NCBI GenBank assembly: GCA_964651505.1
Contig: CAZYXT010000006.1
Span: 1 to 36,468, forward strand
Direction: 5' to 3'
From: Avisuccinivibrio_A sp964651505
GTDB lineage: Bacteria > Pseudomonadota > Gammaproteobacteria > Enterobacterales > Succinivibrionaceae
Length of the DNA: 36,468 nucleotides
In this document: in pieces, positions 1 through 8,005 of the stretch
How positions within the stretch are numbered: the first letter of the stretch is position 1
Layout: each line of letters begins with the position of its first letter
Translations under genes and position numbers: made by a program
The notes under the pieces: generated by a model
The model's database searches: none
Told to the model about the DNA's origin: nothing
Seen by the model: only the letters and a program-made list of their open reading frames with translations

Positions 1-35
1 CTTAGTACTCATGTGGTCCATATGACTATTATAAT

Positions 36-66
36 AAAAAATCCTCGGCTTTGCGAGGACTTTTTA
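36..66 (-). terminator. Bidirectional intrinsic terminator, probably the old end of the gluconate permease gene
   Basis: The arms TCCTCG (42-47) and CGAGGA (54-59) form a 6-bp stem with a 6-nt loop. They are flanked by an A-run on the left and a T-run on the right, so either strand could terminate here. Read on the minus strand the U-tract has six T. It lies downstream of the permease remnant at 255-392, so it may be that gene's original terminator, left behind after the gene body was lost. Confidence 0.7.
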
Positions 67-254
67 AGAAAGAAACAAAGAAAAAATAAGGCTTTGCAGG
101 AGTCTCACCCCATCGAGCAGGGCGATAATCTATTCCCTCATGCAATCATCCTGAAGCTCAATACGGCATAAAGCCGCCAGGGATCGGGAAATACAGCCAT
201 TAAAGGCACATCAGAACAGATCGGTTGGGTATCAGCAGATCTTGATGCCCAAGA

Positions 255-392
255 TTAAATTAAGGAAAGCAGGATCAAAGATGCAAGGGCATGCACCTTA
301 AGTTTCATGATGAGGAAAAACAAGACAATAATGGCTATGGCTGCCACTGTCAGCAAATAAGTGCTTTGTTGCAGTGCGGTTGCGTGGTCCAT
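255..392 (-). pseudogene. Truncated remnant of a GntP/GntT-family gluconate permease
   Basis: A minus-strand frame starts at ATG 392-390 and stops at TAA 257-255, giving 45 codons. The product has a short polar N-terminus, a long hydrophobic run (LLTVAAIAIIVLFFLIMKLK) and then VHALASLILLSLI. This is the pattern of the first membrane helix and loop of GntP-family gluconate permeases, which are about 440 residues long. The frame stops exactly where the family continues into the second helix. I could not see the rest of a permease in any frame between here and the terminator at 36-66. The position, divergent from gntK across GntR-like operators, fits a lost gntT. Alternatively it is an unrelated small membrane peptide. 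Confidence 0.6.
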
Positions 393-537
393 AAATTAAA
401 AACGTCTGTGTGAAAGCAAATGCGCTGTCGAATGTGTTTTTATTATCAGACGACGTAACAATTTCTGAAGGAACGATATCAGCAAGAGCCGGTCAAAACC
501 GACCAAAACTCAATTTTTGTGAGCGGTGCCGAAAAAT

Positions 538-567
538 ATGTTATCAGTAACATGTTACGGGTAACAT
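538..567. promoter_or_regulatory. Two overlapping GntR-type operators
   Basis: ATGTTATCAGTAACAT (538-553) and ATGTTACGGGTAACAT (552-567) are both 16-bp palindromes with the core ATGTTA-N4-TAACAT. They share two bases, so their centres are 14 bp apart. This core matches my recollection of operators bound by the LacI-family repressor GntR in front of gntKU, gntT and edd-eda of enterics. Binding by GntR here is inferred. No gntR gene lies in the window. Confidence 0.75.
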
Positions 568-596
568 TTGCAATGATGGGTTTATCGTGATAAACT
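568..596 (+). promoter_or_regulatory. Candidate sigma-70 promoter of gntK-edd, overlapping a third palindrome
   Basis: TTGCAA (568-573) and TAAACT (591-596) are separated by 17 nt, directly to the right of the GntR-like operators. A different palindrome, GTTTATCGTGATAAAC (580-595), has perfect 7-bp arms and covers most of the spacer and the -10. A second regulator may bind there, but I do not recognise its motif. Confidence 0.4.
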
Positions 597-747
597 TTTT
601 TCAGTTAGATTGCAGTAAAATGAATAGAAAAGATCATGAACTGCCGTCAACAATGCCGGCCCCGGACAGACTCATTAAGAGCCGTTCCTGTCCTGCTTTG
701 CCTTAAGGGCTTTGGCGGCTTTAACAGACAAGTTAACGGAGACTAAG

Positions 748-1263
748 ATGAGCAAGAAAAATATCGTGATCATGGGCGTATGCGGCACCGGCAAGACCAG
801 CGTGGGCATAGCCTTGGCCAATCACCTGGGCTGCCGCTTTTTGGACGGCGATGATCTGCATACGCGTCACAATGTCAAAAAGATGGCCTCAGGACAGCCT
901 TTAAACGATGAAGATCGCGAGCCTTGGCTGGTGCGCATCGGAGACGTGTTTTTCTCTTTGTCCAACCGCTCGGCCACGGGCGTCATTGTCTGCTCGGCCT
1001 TAAAAAAGAAGTATCGCGACATCTTGCGCCAAGACAATGATCTTTTGTTTGTGCACCTGCAAGGCTCCTTTGATTTGGTTTGTGAAAGAATGCGCAAGAG
1101 ATCGGGGCACTACATGAAAGAGTCCATGGTGCAAAGCCAGTTTGACACTTTGGAAATTCCGGGGCCCGATGAGACCGATGTCATCTTTGTTGACATTACT
1201 CCGCCTTTGGATGAAGTCATTCAAAACGTGATTGATGCCGTAGAAGAACGCTTCAAAGACTAA
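748..1263 (+). CDS. gntK: Gluconokinase
   Basis: This cytoplasmic kinase converts D-gluconate and ATP to 6-phosphogluconate, feeding the Entner-Doudoroff and pentose phosphate routes. The 171-residue product matches the size of the family (E. coli GntK is about 175). It begins MSKKNIVIMG and carries the P-loop GVCGTGKT at residues 10-17, followed by the DGDDLH motif that binds gluconate in this family. The start at 748 is chosen because GGAG (738-741) stands 6 nt before it; the in-frame upstream TTG at 712 has no such site. edd follows 25 bp downstream, so the two genes probably form one operon controlled by the GntR-like operators upstream. Confidence 0.93.
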   Translation: MSKKNIVIMGVCGTGKTSVGIALANHLGCRFLDGDDLHTRHNVKKMASGQPLNDEDREPWLVRIGDVFFSLSNRSATGVIVCSALKKKYRDILRQDNDLLFVHLQGSFDLVCERMRKRSGHYMKESMVQSQFDTLEIPGPDETDVIFVDITPPLDEVIQNVIDAVEERFKD

Positions 1264-1288
1264 GAATCATCAAAGAACAGGACATACC

Positions 1289-3082
1289 ATGAACAAAATC
1301 GTGCAGGAAGTCACAAGAAGAATCGAAGAGCGCTCGGCAGATACGCATGAGCGTTATCTTCAAATGATTGCCTCTCAAGAGCAGCCGGGACGCGACCGCG
1401 TCATTTTGACCTGCTCCAACATTGCCCATGCCGCAGCCGGCGCCGACAATGAGAAAGATAAGGCCAATGTCATTGAAGGCAAAGGCGCCAATGTCGGCAT
1501 CATTTCGGCCTACAACGACATGCTCTCGGCCCATTGCCCTTACAAGCTGTACCCTGACCAAATCAAGGAGCTCTTGCGCTCGATGGGGCACAGCGCGCAG
1601 GTGGCAGGGTGCACTCCTGCCATGTGCGACGGCGTCACGCAGGGGCAGCCCGGCATGGACATGTCCTTGTTCTCGCGCGATCTGACAGCCCAATCGGTGG
1701 CGGTGGGTTTGAGCCACAACGTGTTTGATGCCGTGCTGCTGCTTGGCATCTGCGATAAGATTGCCCCGGGCCTTGCCATGGGCGCGGCGGCCTTTGGCCA
1801 TCTGCCTTGCGCCTTTGTGCCGGCAGGTCCGATGAGCACGGGCATTTCCAACGAGGAGAAAACTTCCATCCGCCAGCAGTATGCGGCAGGCAAATTGGAC
1901 AAGAGCGCCTTGCAGCAGATGGAGTGCGCCTCTTACCACCATCAGGGCACCTGCACCTTCTATGGCACGGCCAACACCAATCAGCTGGTCTTGGAAGCCA
2001 TGGGCCTGATGCTCCCCGGGTCTGCTTTCGTGCCTCCTTGCGATCCTTTGCGCAAGGCTTTGACAGAAGAGATTGCAAAGCGTATCGTAACTTGCACCAA
2101 GAATCAAAATTACCGTCCCTTATATAAGGTTCTGACCGTCAAAAACTTTGTCAACGGCATGTGTGCCTGGCTTGCCTCGGGAGGCTCGACCAATCACACC
2201 CTGCACATTCCTGCCATGGCCAAAGCCTGCGGCATCAACATCACCTGGCAGGACATCAGCGATTTGAGCGCGGTCGTGCCCTTGTTGGTGAGCATCTATC
2301 CCAATGCCAAGGCCGACATCAATGCTTTCCAAAACGCAGGCGGCGTGCCGGTGCTGCTCAAGGCTCTGCATCAAAGAGGCCTGTTGCACGAAGATGTCGC
2401 AACCTGCTGCGGCACTTTCCAAGATCAGCTGACCGTGCCCAAGCTTGAGGATGGCAAATTGGTCTTTGAGGAGGCGCAAGAGTCGCAAGATCCCAAGGTG
2501 ATGATCACAGGCGAGGGGTGCTTTAGCGAGCAGGGCGGCATCAAGGTTCTGACGGGCAATCTCGGCACCTCGGTCATCAAGATCTCGGCAGTGGCCCCCG
2601 AGCATCGCCGCGTCAAGGCCAAGGCGCGGGTCTTCAATTCCCAGCACGATGTGGAGAAGGCCTACAAAGAAGGCAAACTCAATGAAGATGCGGTGATAGT
2701 GGTGCGCTTTGCAGGCCCTGCCGCGGCCGGCATGCCCGAGCTGCACAAGCTCATGCCGGTTTTGGGCAACTTGCAAAAGGCAGGTTACAAGGTGGCCCTG
2801 CTCACCGACGGACGGCTCTCGGGGGCCTCAGGCAAGATCCCCTCTGCCTTGCACGTAAGCCCCGAAGCCTTGCGCGGCGGATCCTTATCCTTGCTGCAAG
2901 ACGGGGATCTCATCGACTTTGATGCCGACAAGGGAACCGTCAATTGCTTAACGTCCCTTGAGGGGCGCACGCCTTGCAAGTTTGATTGCGAACAAGACGA
3001 GCAAAGTTACGGCCGCTACCTCTTTAAGAGCTGCCGCCAACATGTCTCATCGGCTCAGGAGGGGGCAACCTTCTTGTTTTAA
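1289..3082 (+). CDS. edd: Phosphogluconate dehydratase
   Basis: Edd dehydrates 6-phosphogluconate to 2-keto-3-deoxy-6-phosphogluconate, the first committed step of the Entner-Doudoroff pathway. It is an iron-sulfur enzyme of the IlvD/Edd family. The 597-residue length is close to E. coli Edd (603). Both family signatures are visible: CDKIAPGLAMGAA near residue 155 and a GGSTNHTLHIP block near residue 295. A GEGCFSEQGG stretch lies near 410. An AGGACA site precedes the start. The gene sits 25 bp after gntK and ends before a strong terminator. In many gammaproteobacteria eda follows directly, but here no aldolase gene is adjacent. Confidence 0.95.
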   Translation: MNKIVQEVTRRIEERSADTHERYLQMIASQEQPGRDRVILTCSNIAHAAAGADNEKDKANVIEGKGANVGIISAYNDMLSAHCPYKLYPDQIKELLRSMGHSAQVAGCTPAMCDGVTQGQPGMDMSLFSRDLTAQSVAVGLSHNVFDAVLLLGICDKIAPGLAMGAAAFGHLPCAFVPAGPMSTGISNEEKTSIRQQYAAGKLDKSALQQMECASYHHQGTCTFYGTANTNQLVLEAMGLMLPGSAFVPPCDPLRKALTEEIAKRIVTCTKNQNYRPLYKVLTVKNFVNGMCAWLASGGSTNHTLHIPAMAKACGINITWQDISDLSAVVPLLVSIYPNAKADINAFQNAGGVPVLLKALHQRGLLHEDVATCCGTFQDQLTVPKLEDGKLVFEEAQESQDPKVMITGEGCFSEQGGIKVLTGNLGTSVIKISAVAPEHRRVKAKARVFNSQHDVEKAYKEGKLNEDAVIVVRFAGPAAAGMPELHKLMPVLGNLQKAGYKVALLTDGRLSGASGKIPSALHVSPEALRGGSLSLLQDGDLIDFDADKGTVNCLTSLEGRTPCKFDCEQDEQSYGRYLFKSCRQHVSSAQEGATFLF

Positions 3083-3135
3083 GTTTTAAGCACGCCAAAG
3101 TCTGCCTCAGGCAGGCTTATGCAAGGTTAAAAATA

Positions 3136-3163
3136 GCGGAGGGTTTTGTCCTCCGTATTTTTT
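3136..3163 (+). terminator. Intrinsic terminator of gntK-edd
   Basis: CGGAGG (3137-3142) pairs with CCTCCG (3150-3155) around a 7-nt loop and is followed by a T-run at 3158-3163. It lies 54 bp after the edd stop codon and closes the operon. Confidence 0.85.
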
Positions 3164-3451
3164 GAAAACCGCTCTGCCTCTTTTGCTCACAAGTCTTAAC
3201 CTTGGCAAAAATCTGCCGTAATATTGCGCAGCATTTTTAAACTTGGCAGCAGGCCTCAAAGACAGGCCTGCACGCCTGCGCCATGCTCTTTAAGTGCCGG
3301 CAGGCAGCGTTTGATGAGCGCAGGGAGGATAAAACCCTTTGTGCCTGCATTAGATCAGCCTCATCAGACACTTGGGTGCTTTGAGAACGGCAAGGTTTAT
3401 ATGTTTTTTACGCATTAAACGAAAATCTGATCAATATCCTTATCGATTTTT

Positions 3452-3465
3452 TTGATGAAGATCAA
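3452..3465. promoter_or_regulatory. FNR-type binding site
   Basis: TTGATGAAGATCAA is an exact match to the FNR consensus TTGAT-N4-ATCAA. It is centred about 39 bp upstream of the first base of TATAAT (3495-3500). That places it near -48 relative to the expected start, slightly further than the classical -41.5 activator position. Oxygen-responsive control of the downstream transporter operon is inferred. Confidence 0.6.
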
Positions 3466-3494
3466 AAAAATGTGCCGCCTGTCCAAAAAGGATC

Positions 3495-3500
3495 TATAAT
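3495..3500 (+). promoter_or_regulatory. -10 element of the membrane operon
   Basis: A perfect TATAAT lies 34 bp before the ATG at 3534. No good -35 hexamer is present at 17 nt, as expected for an activator-dependent promoter, and the FNR-type box is just upstream. Confidence 0.55.
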
Positions 3501-3533
3501 CTTCCATACCAGATTTTTTCAGCAGAGGTGTGT

Positions 3534-4316
3534 ATGCTCTCGTTTTCTAATCTGATGAGTGTCGGCGTATTCATGGCAACCGGCTATATCTGTGCCGGTA
3601 CGGCGGTGGCTGTCCTAGGCGGCATTCCCCTGTGGACTGCCTACCTTGAAAGCTCCTATGTCTTTGTCTCCATCTTCATTGTGGCAGAGGTCCTGATTGC
3701 AGGTGCGTTCGGCATTTTGCTGATGCGTTACCTGGTAAAAAAGGCAGGAGCGAAGAGTGTCTATGAACAGGACATTTTGATCTACATCATCGGCATGCTG
3801 TTTATGGCTCTGACCATGAACTCTGCCATGTTCGTGGTGGGCCTGTTCATTGCCTGTGCTGCTTTGCCGGTGTTTTTTTATGAGAATTTTAACCGTCAGG
3901 TCAGCGTGATCCGCTCAGGCTCATCTCACTTTTTGTATCTGTCAGGCTGGGCTCTGGGGCCCATCGCGGTCTTTTTGGCCCTGATCCTTTTCCAAGATTA
4001 CGGCCTTTTGGTAAGCCGCCTCATCTTCGGGCATTTTATCGTCATCGGCTTTTGGATTTGGGTGCAGCGCCTGGACAATCACGAAAAGTACGAGGATGCG
4101 CCTGCCTTTTTGCTCCAAGATTTCAACTTTTCGTCAATTGTAAAAAGCGATGCCAAACCTCAAGAGGCAAAAGCTTCACCCCCTGCCCCTTCTCAAATTA
4201 AAAAAGAGGCAGACCGGGACTTAAAGGATGAAGCTTGCGAGGATAAAAAAGAACAAGCTTATGCATCAGAAATTGATGTGAGGAGCGACAACAACGAGAG
4301 CGTGCAGAGGCTGTAG
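3534..4316 (+). CDS. Unrecognised six-helix membrane protein with charged C-terminal tail
   Basis: I do not recognise this 260-residue protein. It has about six hydrophobic segments, roughly at residues 7-29, 41-65, 80-96, 97-115, 133-152 and 158-178. A polar tail (about 185-260) rich in Lys, Glu, Asp, Ala and Pro is probably cytoplasmic. The six-helix layout resembles half of a major facilitator protein, but no diagnostic motif is clear. ATG 3534 is preferred over GTG 3528 because AGAGG at 3524-3528 overlaps the GTG and is correctly spaced for the ATG. The next gene starts 3 bp after the stop, so the two are probably translationally coupled and may form one transport unit. FNR-type control is suggested upstream. 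Confidence 0.75.
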   Translation: MLSFSNLMSVGVFMATGYICAGTAVAVLGGIPLWTAYLESSYVFVSIFIVAEVLIAGAFGILLMRYLVKKAGAKSVYEQDILIYIIGMLFMALTMNSAMFVVGLFIACAALPVFFYENFNRQVSVIRSGSSHFLYLSGWALGPIAVFLALILFQDYGLLVSRLIFGHFIVIGFWIWVQRLDNHEKYEDAPAFLLQDFNFSSIVKSDAKPQEAKASPPAPSQIKKEADRDLKDEACEDKKEQAYASEIDVRSDNNESVQRL

Positions 4317-4319
4317 ATC

Positions 4320-5669
4320 ATGAAAAAAGCTTTATTGACGGCCGGTGTTTTGTGGTCGGCAGGTACCTGTGCAGCCATGGCCGAAGAGTTTTTCACCCGC
4401 GTCTCCATTTACGGCGTGCGCTATGAGATGATCATCTTTGCCTTGATGCTGGCGGGCATTGCCATTTTTTATACCAAGACAGGCAAGGTTGCCATCATGG
4501 GTCTGTTGGCCCTGTGCTTTTTTAAGTACGAGTTTACCGACGGCTTTTCGGTGATAAGCAAGCTTATAGGCTTCACCAATGAAAACGGGGAGTGGGTTGC
4601 AGGCTCGTGGAACACCTACTTTAACCTCATCTTGATGCTGCCCGGGTTCTCCATTTTGGCCGATATCTTCGAGCGCTCCAATTTCCCTGCGCTTTTGCCG
4701 CGTTATCTGCCCTCGGGCATGATGTCAGGCTTTGTGGTTTTGTGGTTTGTTTTCATCATCTCGGCGTTCTTGGATAACATTGCCGCCGCCCTGATAGGCT
4801 GCTCGCTGGCCGCTGCCGTCTATGGGGGCAAGGTGCACATCGGCTATGTCGCCGCCATTTGCGCTGCGGCCAATGCAGGCGGCGCAGGCTCCGTGGTCGG
4901 GGATACCACCACTACTTTGATTTGGATCTACGGCAAAGATCCCATCGTCATTGCCCAGGCCTTCCTGCCTGCTGCCGTTGCCACCCTGATATTGTCCATC
5001 CTCGCCTCCCGCGTGCAGCAAAAGTACGCTCCTGCCGTTCCCGCCAAGGTTGAGGACATCAGGGTTGACAAGAGATCTTTGCTCTCGGTGTTCTTGATCT
5101 TGGCAGGCGCCATTGCTTTTAACTATCTGTTTGAAATGCCCGGGATCGGCATTTGGCTTGCCATCATCATCAGCCTCTTTTTTGCCAAGGTCAGGCTTAA
5201 GGTTGCCGCCACGGCTTATGAGTCGACCGTATTTTTGGTGGCGCTGGTATTCTGCGCAGAGCTGGTGCCCATCGATTCGGTGCCCGATGCATCTATTTTG
5301 TCCACCATGGCCATAGGCTTCGTCTCGGCGGTATTCAACAACATTCCGCTCACGCAGCTGTGCCTGCTCAAGGGCGGTTACGACTGGCCTTTGATCTCTT
5401 ATGCCGTAGGCTTCGGCGGCTCGATGGTATGGTTCGGCTCTTCGGCAGGCGTTGCCGTCTGCTCGGTCTTCCCTAAGGCCCGCAGCTTCATGAACTGGCT
5501 GCGTTACGGATGGCATGTGCCCTTTGCCTTTGTCATCGGCTTTGCCGTCTACCTGCTGGTTTTGGGCTGGGATCCGATGAAGGGCAATCCTCCTGATCAA
5601 ATGCCAAAGCCTATCAGCTTCTCAGAATCCATCGGCAATACGCAGATAGGCCGCGCTGCCTCAGAGTAG
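4320..5669 (+). CDS. NhaD/ArsB-type ion transporter superfamily permease
   Basis: A 449-residue inner-membrane protein with about 11-12 hydrophobic segments. The first 21 residues, ending in Ala-rich CAAMAEE, could be a signal sequence or first helix. Two family-like half-repeats are visible. The first reads DNIAAALIGC and then AANAGGAGSVVGDTTTTLIW (residues about 155-205). The second reads NNIPLTQLCL and then GGSMVWFGSSAGVAV (about 340-385). NhaD sodium/proton antiporters carry comparable DN and GD-TTT motifs in half one and GGS-GSAAGV in half two. The substrate could be Na+/H+ or an organic anion, and sequence alone does not decide. It is the second gene of an operon, 3 bp after the upstream membrane protein. 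Confidence 0.75.
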   Translation: MKKALLTAGVLWSAGTCAAMAEEFFTRVSIYGVRYEMIIFALMLAGIAIFYTKTGKVAIMGLLALCFFKYEFTDGFSVISKLIGFTNENGEWVAGSWNTYFNLILMLPGFSILADIFERSNFPALLPRYLPSGMMSGFVVLWFVFIISAFLDNIAAALIGCSLAAAVYGGKVHIGYVAAICAAANAGGAGSVVGDTTTTLIWIYGKDPIVIAQAFLPAAVATLILSILASRVQQKYAPAVPAKVEDIRVDKRSLLSVFLILAGAIAFNYLFEMPGIGIWLAIIISLFFAKVRLKVAATAYESTVFLVALVFCAELVPIDSVPDASILSTMAIGFVSAVFNNIPLTQLCLLKGGYDWPLISYAVGFGGSMVWFGSSAGVAVCSVFPKARSFMNWLRYGWHVPFAFVIGFAVYLLVLGWDPMKGNPPDQMPKPISFSESIGNTQIGRAASE

Positions 5670-5694
5670 CAGGCAACAAACCATGCAACTTTGC

Positions 5695-5721
5695 GCTGCG
5701 GGCGCCTTAGGCGTCCGCAGC
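5695..5721 (+). terminator. Strong hairpin downstream of the NhaD-like gene
   Basis: GCTGCGG (5695-5701) pairs with CCGCAGC (5715-5721), extended inward by GCGCC/GGCGT around a 3-nt loop. Only a short T-run follows, so termination may be imperfect. Confidence 0.5.
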
Positions 5722-5843
5722 TTTGATGCTCCTTATTTATGGTCTTTTAAAACTGTCTTTGCAAATCTTAAGGTCATCTTTGCAATTGAAATGGCCCGCT
5801 CTTTAGGGCACAATCGAAACAAGGTTTTGTTGAGGATTAGAAA

Positions 5844-6464
5844 GTGACCATCAAAAACATCGTATTTGATTTTGGCGGCGTGCTCTTTGATTGGGATCCG
5901 CGCTATTTTTACCTGGATGTTTTCAAAGGCGACAAAGAAAAGACCGAGTATTTTATCGAAAATATCTGCACGGGCACCTGGAATGCGCAGATGGACCGGG
6001 GGCGCCCTTTTGCCGAATGCATCGCAAGCTTGCAAGAGCAGTACCCTCAATATCGCCATGAGATCGGATTGTACCGCCAAGGCTGGGATACCATGCTCAA
6101 AGGGGAGATCGCGCAGGGCGTGGAGCTTTTTGAGAAGATCCGCGACAGCGGCGCCTTTAAGCTGTACGGGCTTACCAATTGGTCGGCAGAAACCATCGGC
6201 ACGGCCTTAGAGCGCTTTGAGATTTTGTCCGATTTGCAGGGCATCGTGGTTTCGGGGCAGGAGTGCCGCATCAAGCCTGAGCCTGAGATCTACCAAATTT
6301 TATTAAAGCGCTATGATCTTGTACCCTCCGAGTGCCTCTTTATTGACGACAAAGAGGTCAATATTGAGGCGGCAAGGGCCGAGGGCATGCAGGGCGTGCA
6401 ATGCACGGGCGATTATGCGCTTTTGCAGGAGCAAATACAAACCATCACGGGCGTCAAACTGTAA
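5844..6464 (+). CDS. HAD-superfamily phosphatase (YihX-like)
   Basis: A 206-residue haloacid dehalogenase-like hydrolase, probably a cytosolic phosphatase for a small phosphorylated sugar or nucleotide. The HAD motifs are present: nucleophile D9 in VFDFGGVLFDWD, T111 in GLTNWS, K144 in RIKPEPEIY, and acidic residues D168/D169 in LFIDDKEVN. Gly replaces the second Asp of motif I. As I recall, YihX (glucose-1-phosphatase) has the same substitution. The helical cap falls between motifs I and II. The start is GTG 5844 with GAGGA a few bases upstream. It stands alone on the plus strand, convergent with the MATE gene; the substrate is unknown. Confidence 0.88.
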   Translation: MTIKNIVFDFGGVLFDWDPRYFYLDVFKGDKEKTEYFIENICTGTWNAQMDRGRPFAECIASLQEQYPQYRHEIGLYRQGWDTMLKGEIAQGVELFEKIRDSGAFKLYGLTNWSAETIGTALERFEILSDLQGIVVSGQECRIKPEPEIYQILLKRYDLVPSECLFIDDKEVNIEAARAEGMQGVQCTGDYALLQEQIQTITGVKL

Positions 6465-6482
6465 CTGCGCCTTTGTGAAACT

Positions 6483-6508
6483 AAAAGGCAGGACTGCCCT
6501 GCCTTAAA
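6483..6508. terminator. Bidirectional terminator between the HAD and MATE genes
   Basis: AAGGCAGG (6485-6492) pairs with CCTGCCTT (6498-6505) around a 5-nt loop. The T-run is on the minus strand, so it mainly serves the MATE gene, and the plus-strand gene converges on it. Confidence 0.7.
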
Positions 6509-6509
6509 G

Positions 6510-7913
6510 CTAAAGCGCGGGCACATTGCCTGTCTGCATGGCCTTGGGCAAGATCTTGCGCGAAAACAGATATCTTATCCTGAGCGCGTAGCAGATGGCG
6601 CATAAACTTAAGCTTGCAAAAAAGCCTATCCAAAATCCGTATACTTCAAAAGGCTGCGTTACCGCGCCGTAGCACAGGATAAGCCCCAGGGGCATGCCGA
6701 CTCCCCAATAGGAGAACACGGTGATGATGAAGATGGTGCGCGAATCTTTAAAGCCTCTTAAGATGCCAAGGCAGATGGCCTGAATCGAGTCTGCCAAAAA
6801 GTAGCCGCAGTTTATGATCAGCAAGATTGAGGCGATGGCAAACACGGCCTCATCCTTGGTATAGCAGTGCACGATTAAATCCCGGTTTAAGAGCACCAAT
6901 GCCACAAAGACAGCATAGATGACAAGCCCCAAGCTTAAGGATCCGTGCACGGTGCGCGCAGCCCTCTCCCAAGAGCCGCCGCCCAACGCCGCACCCACCC
7001 GCACGGTGGCAGCCGAGCCCAAGGACAAAGGAAAGATAAACAGCAGTCCCGACAAATTCATGGCAATGGAGTGGGCGGCCACCATTTGCGCGCCAAAGGG
7101 AGTTAGCAAGAAGGCCACCAAAGAAAAGCAGGCCACCTCTGCGGTAATGGAAAGCCCAAGGGGCAGGCCCAGCTTCAAATAATCTGAGATCTCCTGCTTT
7201 TTTAAAGGATAAAGGCGGGCATACAGGCGGCAATTGGCAAAAAACGGGGCCTTTTTGACATAAATAAGCATCAGGATCACCGTCACATAAATGGTGACTG
7301 TTGTGGCAACGCCGCAGCCTATGCCGCCCAAGGCAGGAGCGCCCAATTTGCCGAAAATGAAGATGTAGTTTAAGGGGATGTTGAGGCACAGGGCAATCAG
7401 GCCGAACACGAAGGTAGGCAGCGTGTGCCCCAGGCCCTCCCAATAAGAGCGCAAAATATTAAAGGCCGTAAACCCGGGGATCCCGACGGCCACCGCAATA
7501 AGGTAGCCTGTTGCCACCTTTATCATGACGGGATCGGTATTTGGCATCAGGCGGTAGACGGCCGGCATCATGACTTCCAAGGCTGCCACCAGCACCGAGG
7601 CAATAAGACAGATCACTGTGGCACAGTGCAGCTTTTGCGGGATCTTGCCGGTCAGTCCCGCCCCTCTTAATTGGGCGGTGATGGGGGAGATGGCAATGGA
7701 CAGGCCTACCAAAAACAGCACCGCAGGCCAAAAAAAGGATGCGCCCACGGCCACGCCGCCCAACTGCTCGGTGCCGGCGGCACCTGCCATGACGGTGTCG
7801 ACTACCCCCATCGAGGTCTGCGCCAGCTGCCCCAAGACGATGGGCCAAAAAAGCTTGAAAAGCCGGCGCATTTCCTCAGGCAGCGACGGCACGGCGGCGG
7901 TGATCTTGCTCAT
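6510..7913 (-). CDS. MATE-family multidrug/sodium antiporter (NorM-like)
   Basis: A 467-residue inner-membrane exporter of the multidrug and toxic compound extrusion family, expected to pump cationic drugs out in exchange for Na+ or H+. The N-terminus (FWPIVLGQLAQTSMGVVDTVMAG) is the hallmark of the NorM group. About twelve membrane helices in two similar halves are visible, and the length fits the family (about 450-470). Near residue 177 is the loop LNIPLNYIFIFG, also typical. The start is ATG 7913 with a weak AGGT a few bases upstream. It is a single gene on the minus strand with its own terminator, and the real substrate cannot be told from sequence. Confidence 0.9.
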   Translation of the reverse strand: MSKITAAVPSLPEEMRRLFKLFWPIVLGQLAQTSMGVVDTVMAGAAGTEQLGGVAVGASFFWPAVLFLVGLSIAISPITAQLRGAGLTGKIPQKLHCATVICLIASVLVAALEVMMPAVYRLMPNTDPVMIKVATGYLIAVAVGIPGFTAFNILRSYWEGLGHTLPTFVFGLIALCLNIPLNYIFIFGKLGAPALGGIGCGVATTVTIYVTVILMLIYVKKAPFFANCRLYARLYPLKKQEISDYLKLGLPLGLSITAEVACFSLVAFLLTPFGAQMVAAHSIAMNLSGLLFIFPLSLGSAATVRVGAALGGGSWERAARTVHGSLSLGLVIYAVFVALVLLNRDLIVHCYTKDEAVFAIASILLIINCGYFLADSIQAICLGILRGFKDSRTIFIITVFSYWGVGMPLGLILCYGAVTQPFEVYGFWIGFFASLSLCAICYALRIRYLFSRKILPKAMQTGNVPAL

Positions 7914-8005
7914 GCTAACCTATGTCAAATCAAAAGAGGCAAACTGCGTCTGCATCAGGCAGGAGGCACACTTTAACACAGGAGGGGCCATTGTCAATTG
8001 ACCTG

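Larger units (their letters stand above)
393..747. other. Divergent regulatory region between the permease remnant and gntK
   Basis: About 355 bp without a gene. It holds the two overlapping operators at 538-567, a third palindrome at 580-595 and a candidate promoter for gntK at 568-596. The gntK ribosome binding site (GGAG at 738-741) is at its right end. Nothing else was recognised. Confidence 0.6.
3164..3533. other. Intergenic region upstream of the membrane operon
   Basis: About 370 bp between the edd terminator and the next gene. The only open frame (up to 64 codons, ending at 3418) has no convincing ribosome binding site or family match, and I do not call it. The right third holds the FNR-type box and -10 described separately. 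Confidence 0.5.

Noticed and set aside
13..22. Second MDH-like start on the minus strand near the left edge
   Set aside because: A short GTGGTCCATA match to the permease start exists, but there is no ribosome binding site and the window ends before any coding evidence.
242..254. 13-bp match between the permease remnant region and the minus strand at 19529-19541
   Set aside because: Matches of this length are expected several times by chance in a window of this size, and flanks do not align.
1253..2107. 284-codon minus-strand frame over edd
   Set aside because: It lies antisense to a clear edd gene and has no family features or ribosome binding site; it is a product of GC-rich codon use.
3195..3215. 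Sigma-54-like TGGC...GC sequence
   Set aside because: Spacing between GG and GC is 9 nt instead of 10, and it is over 300 bp from the next start codon.
3224..3418. 64-codon frame upstream of the membrane operon
   Set aside because: No ribosome binding site, no recognisable protein character, and it ends inside the promoter region.
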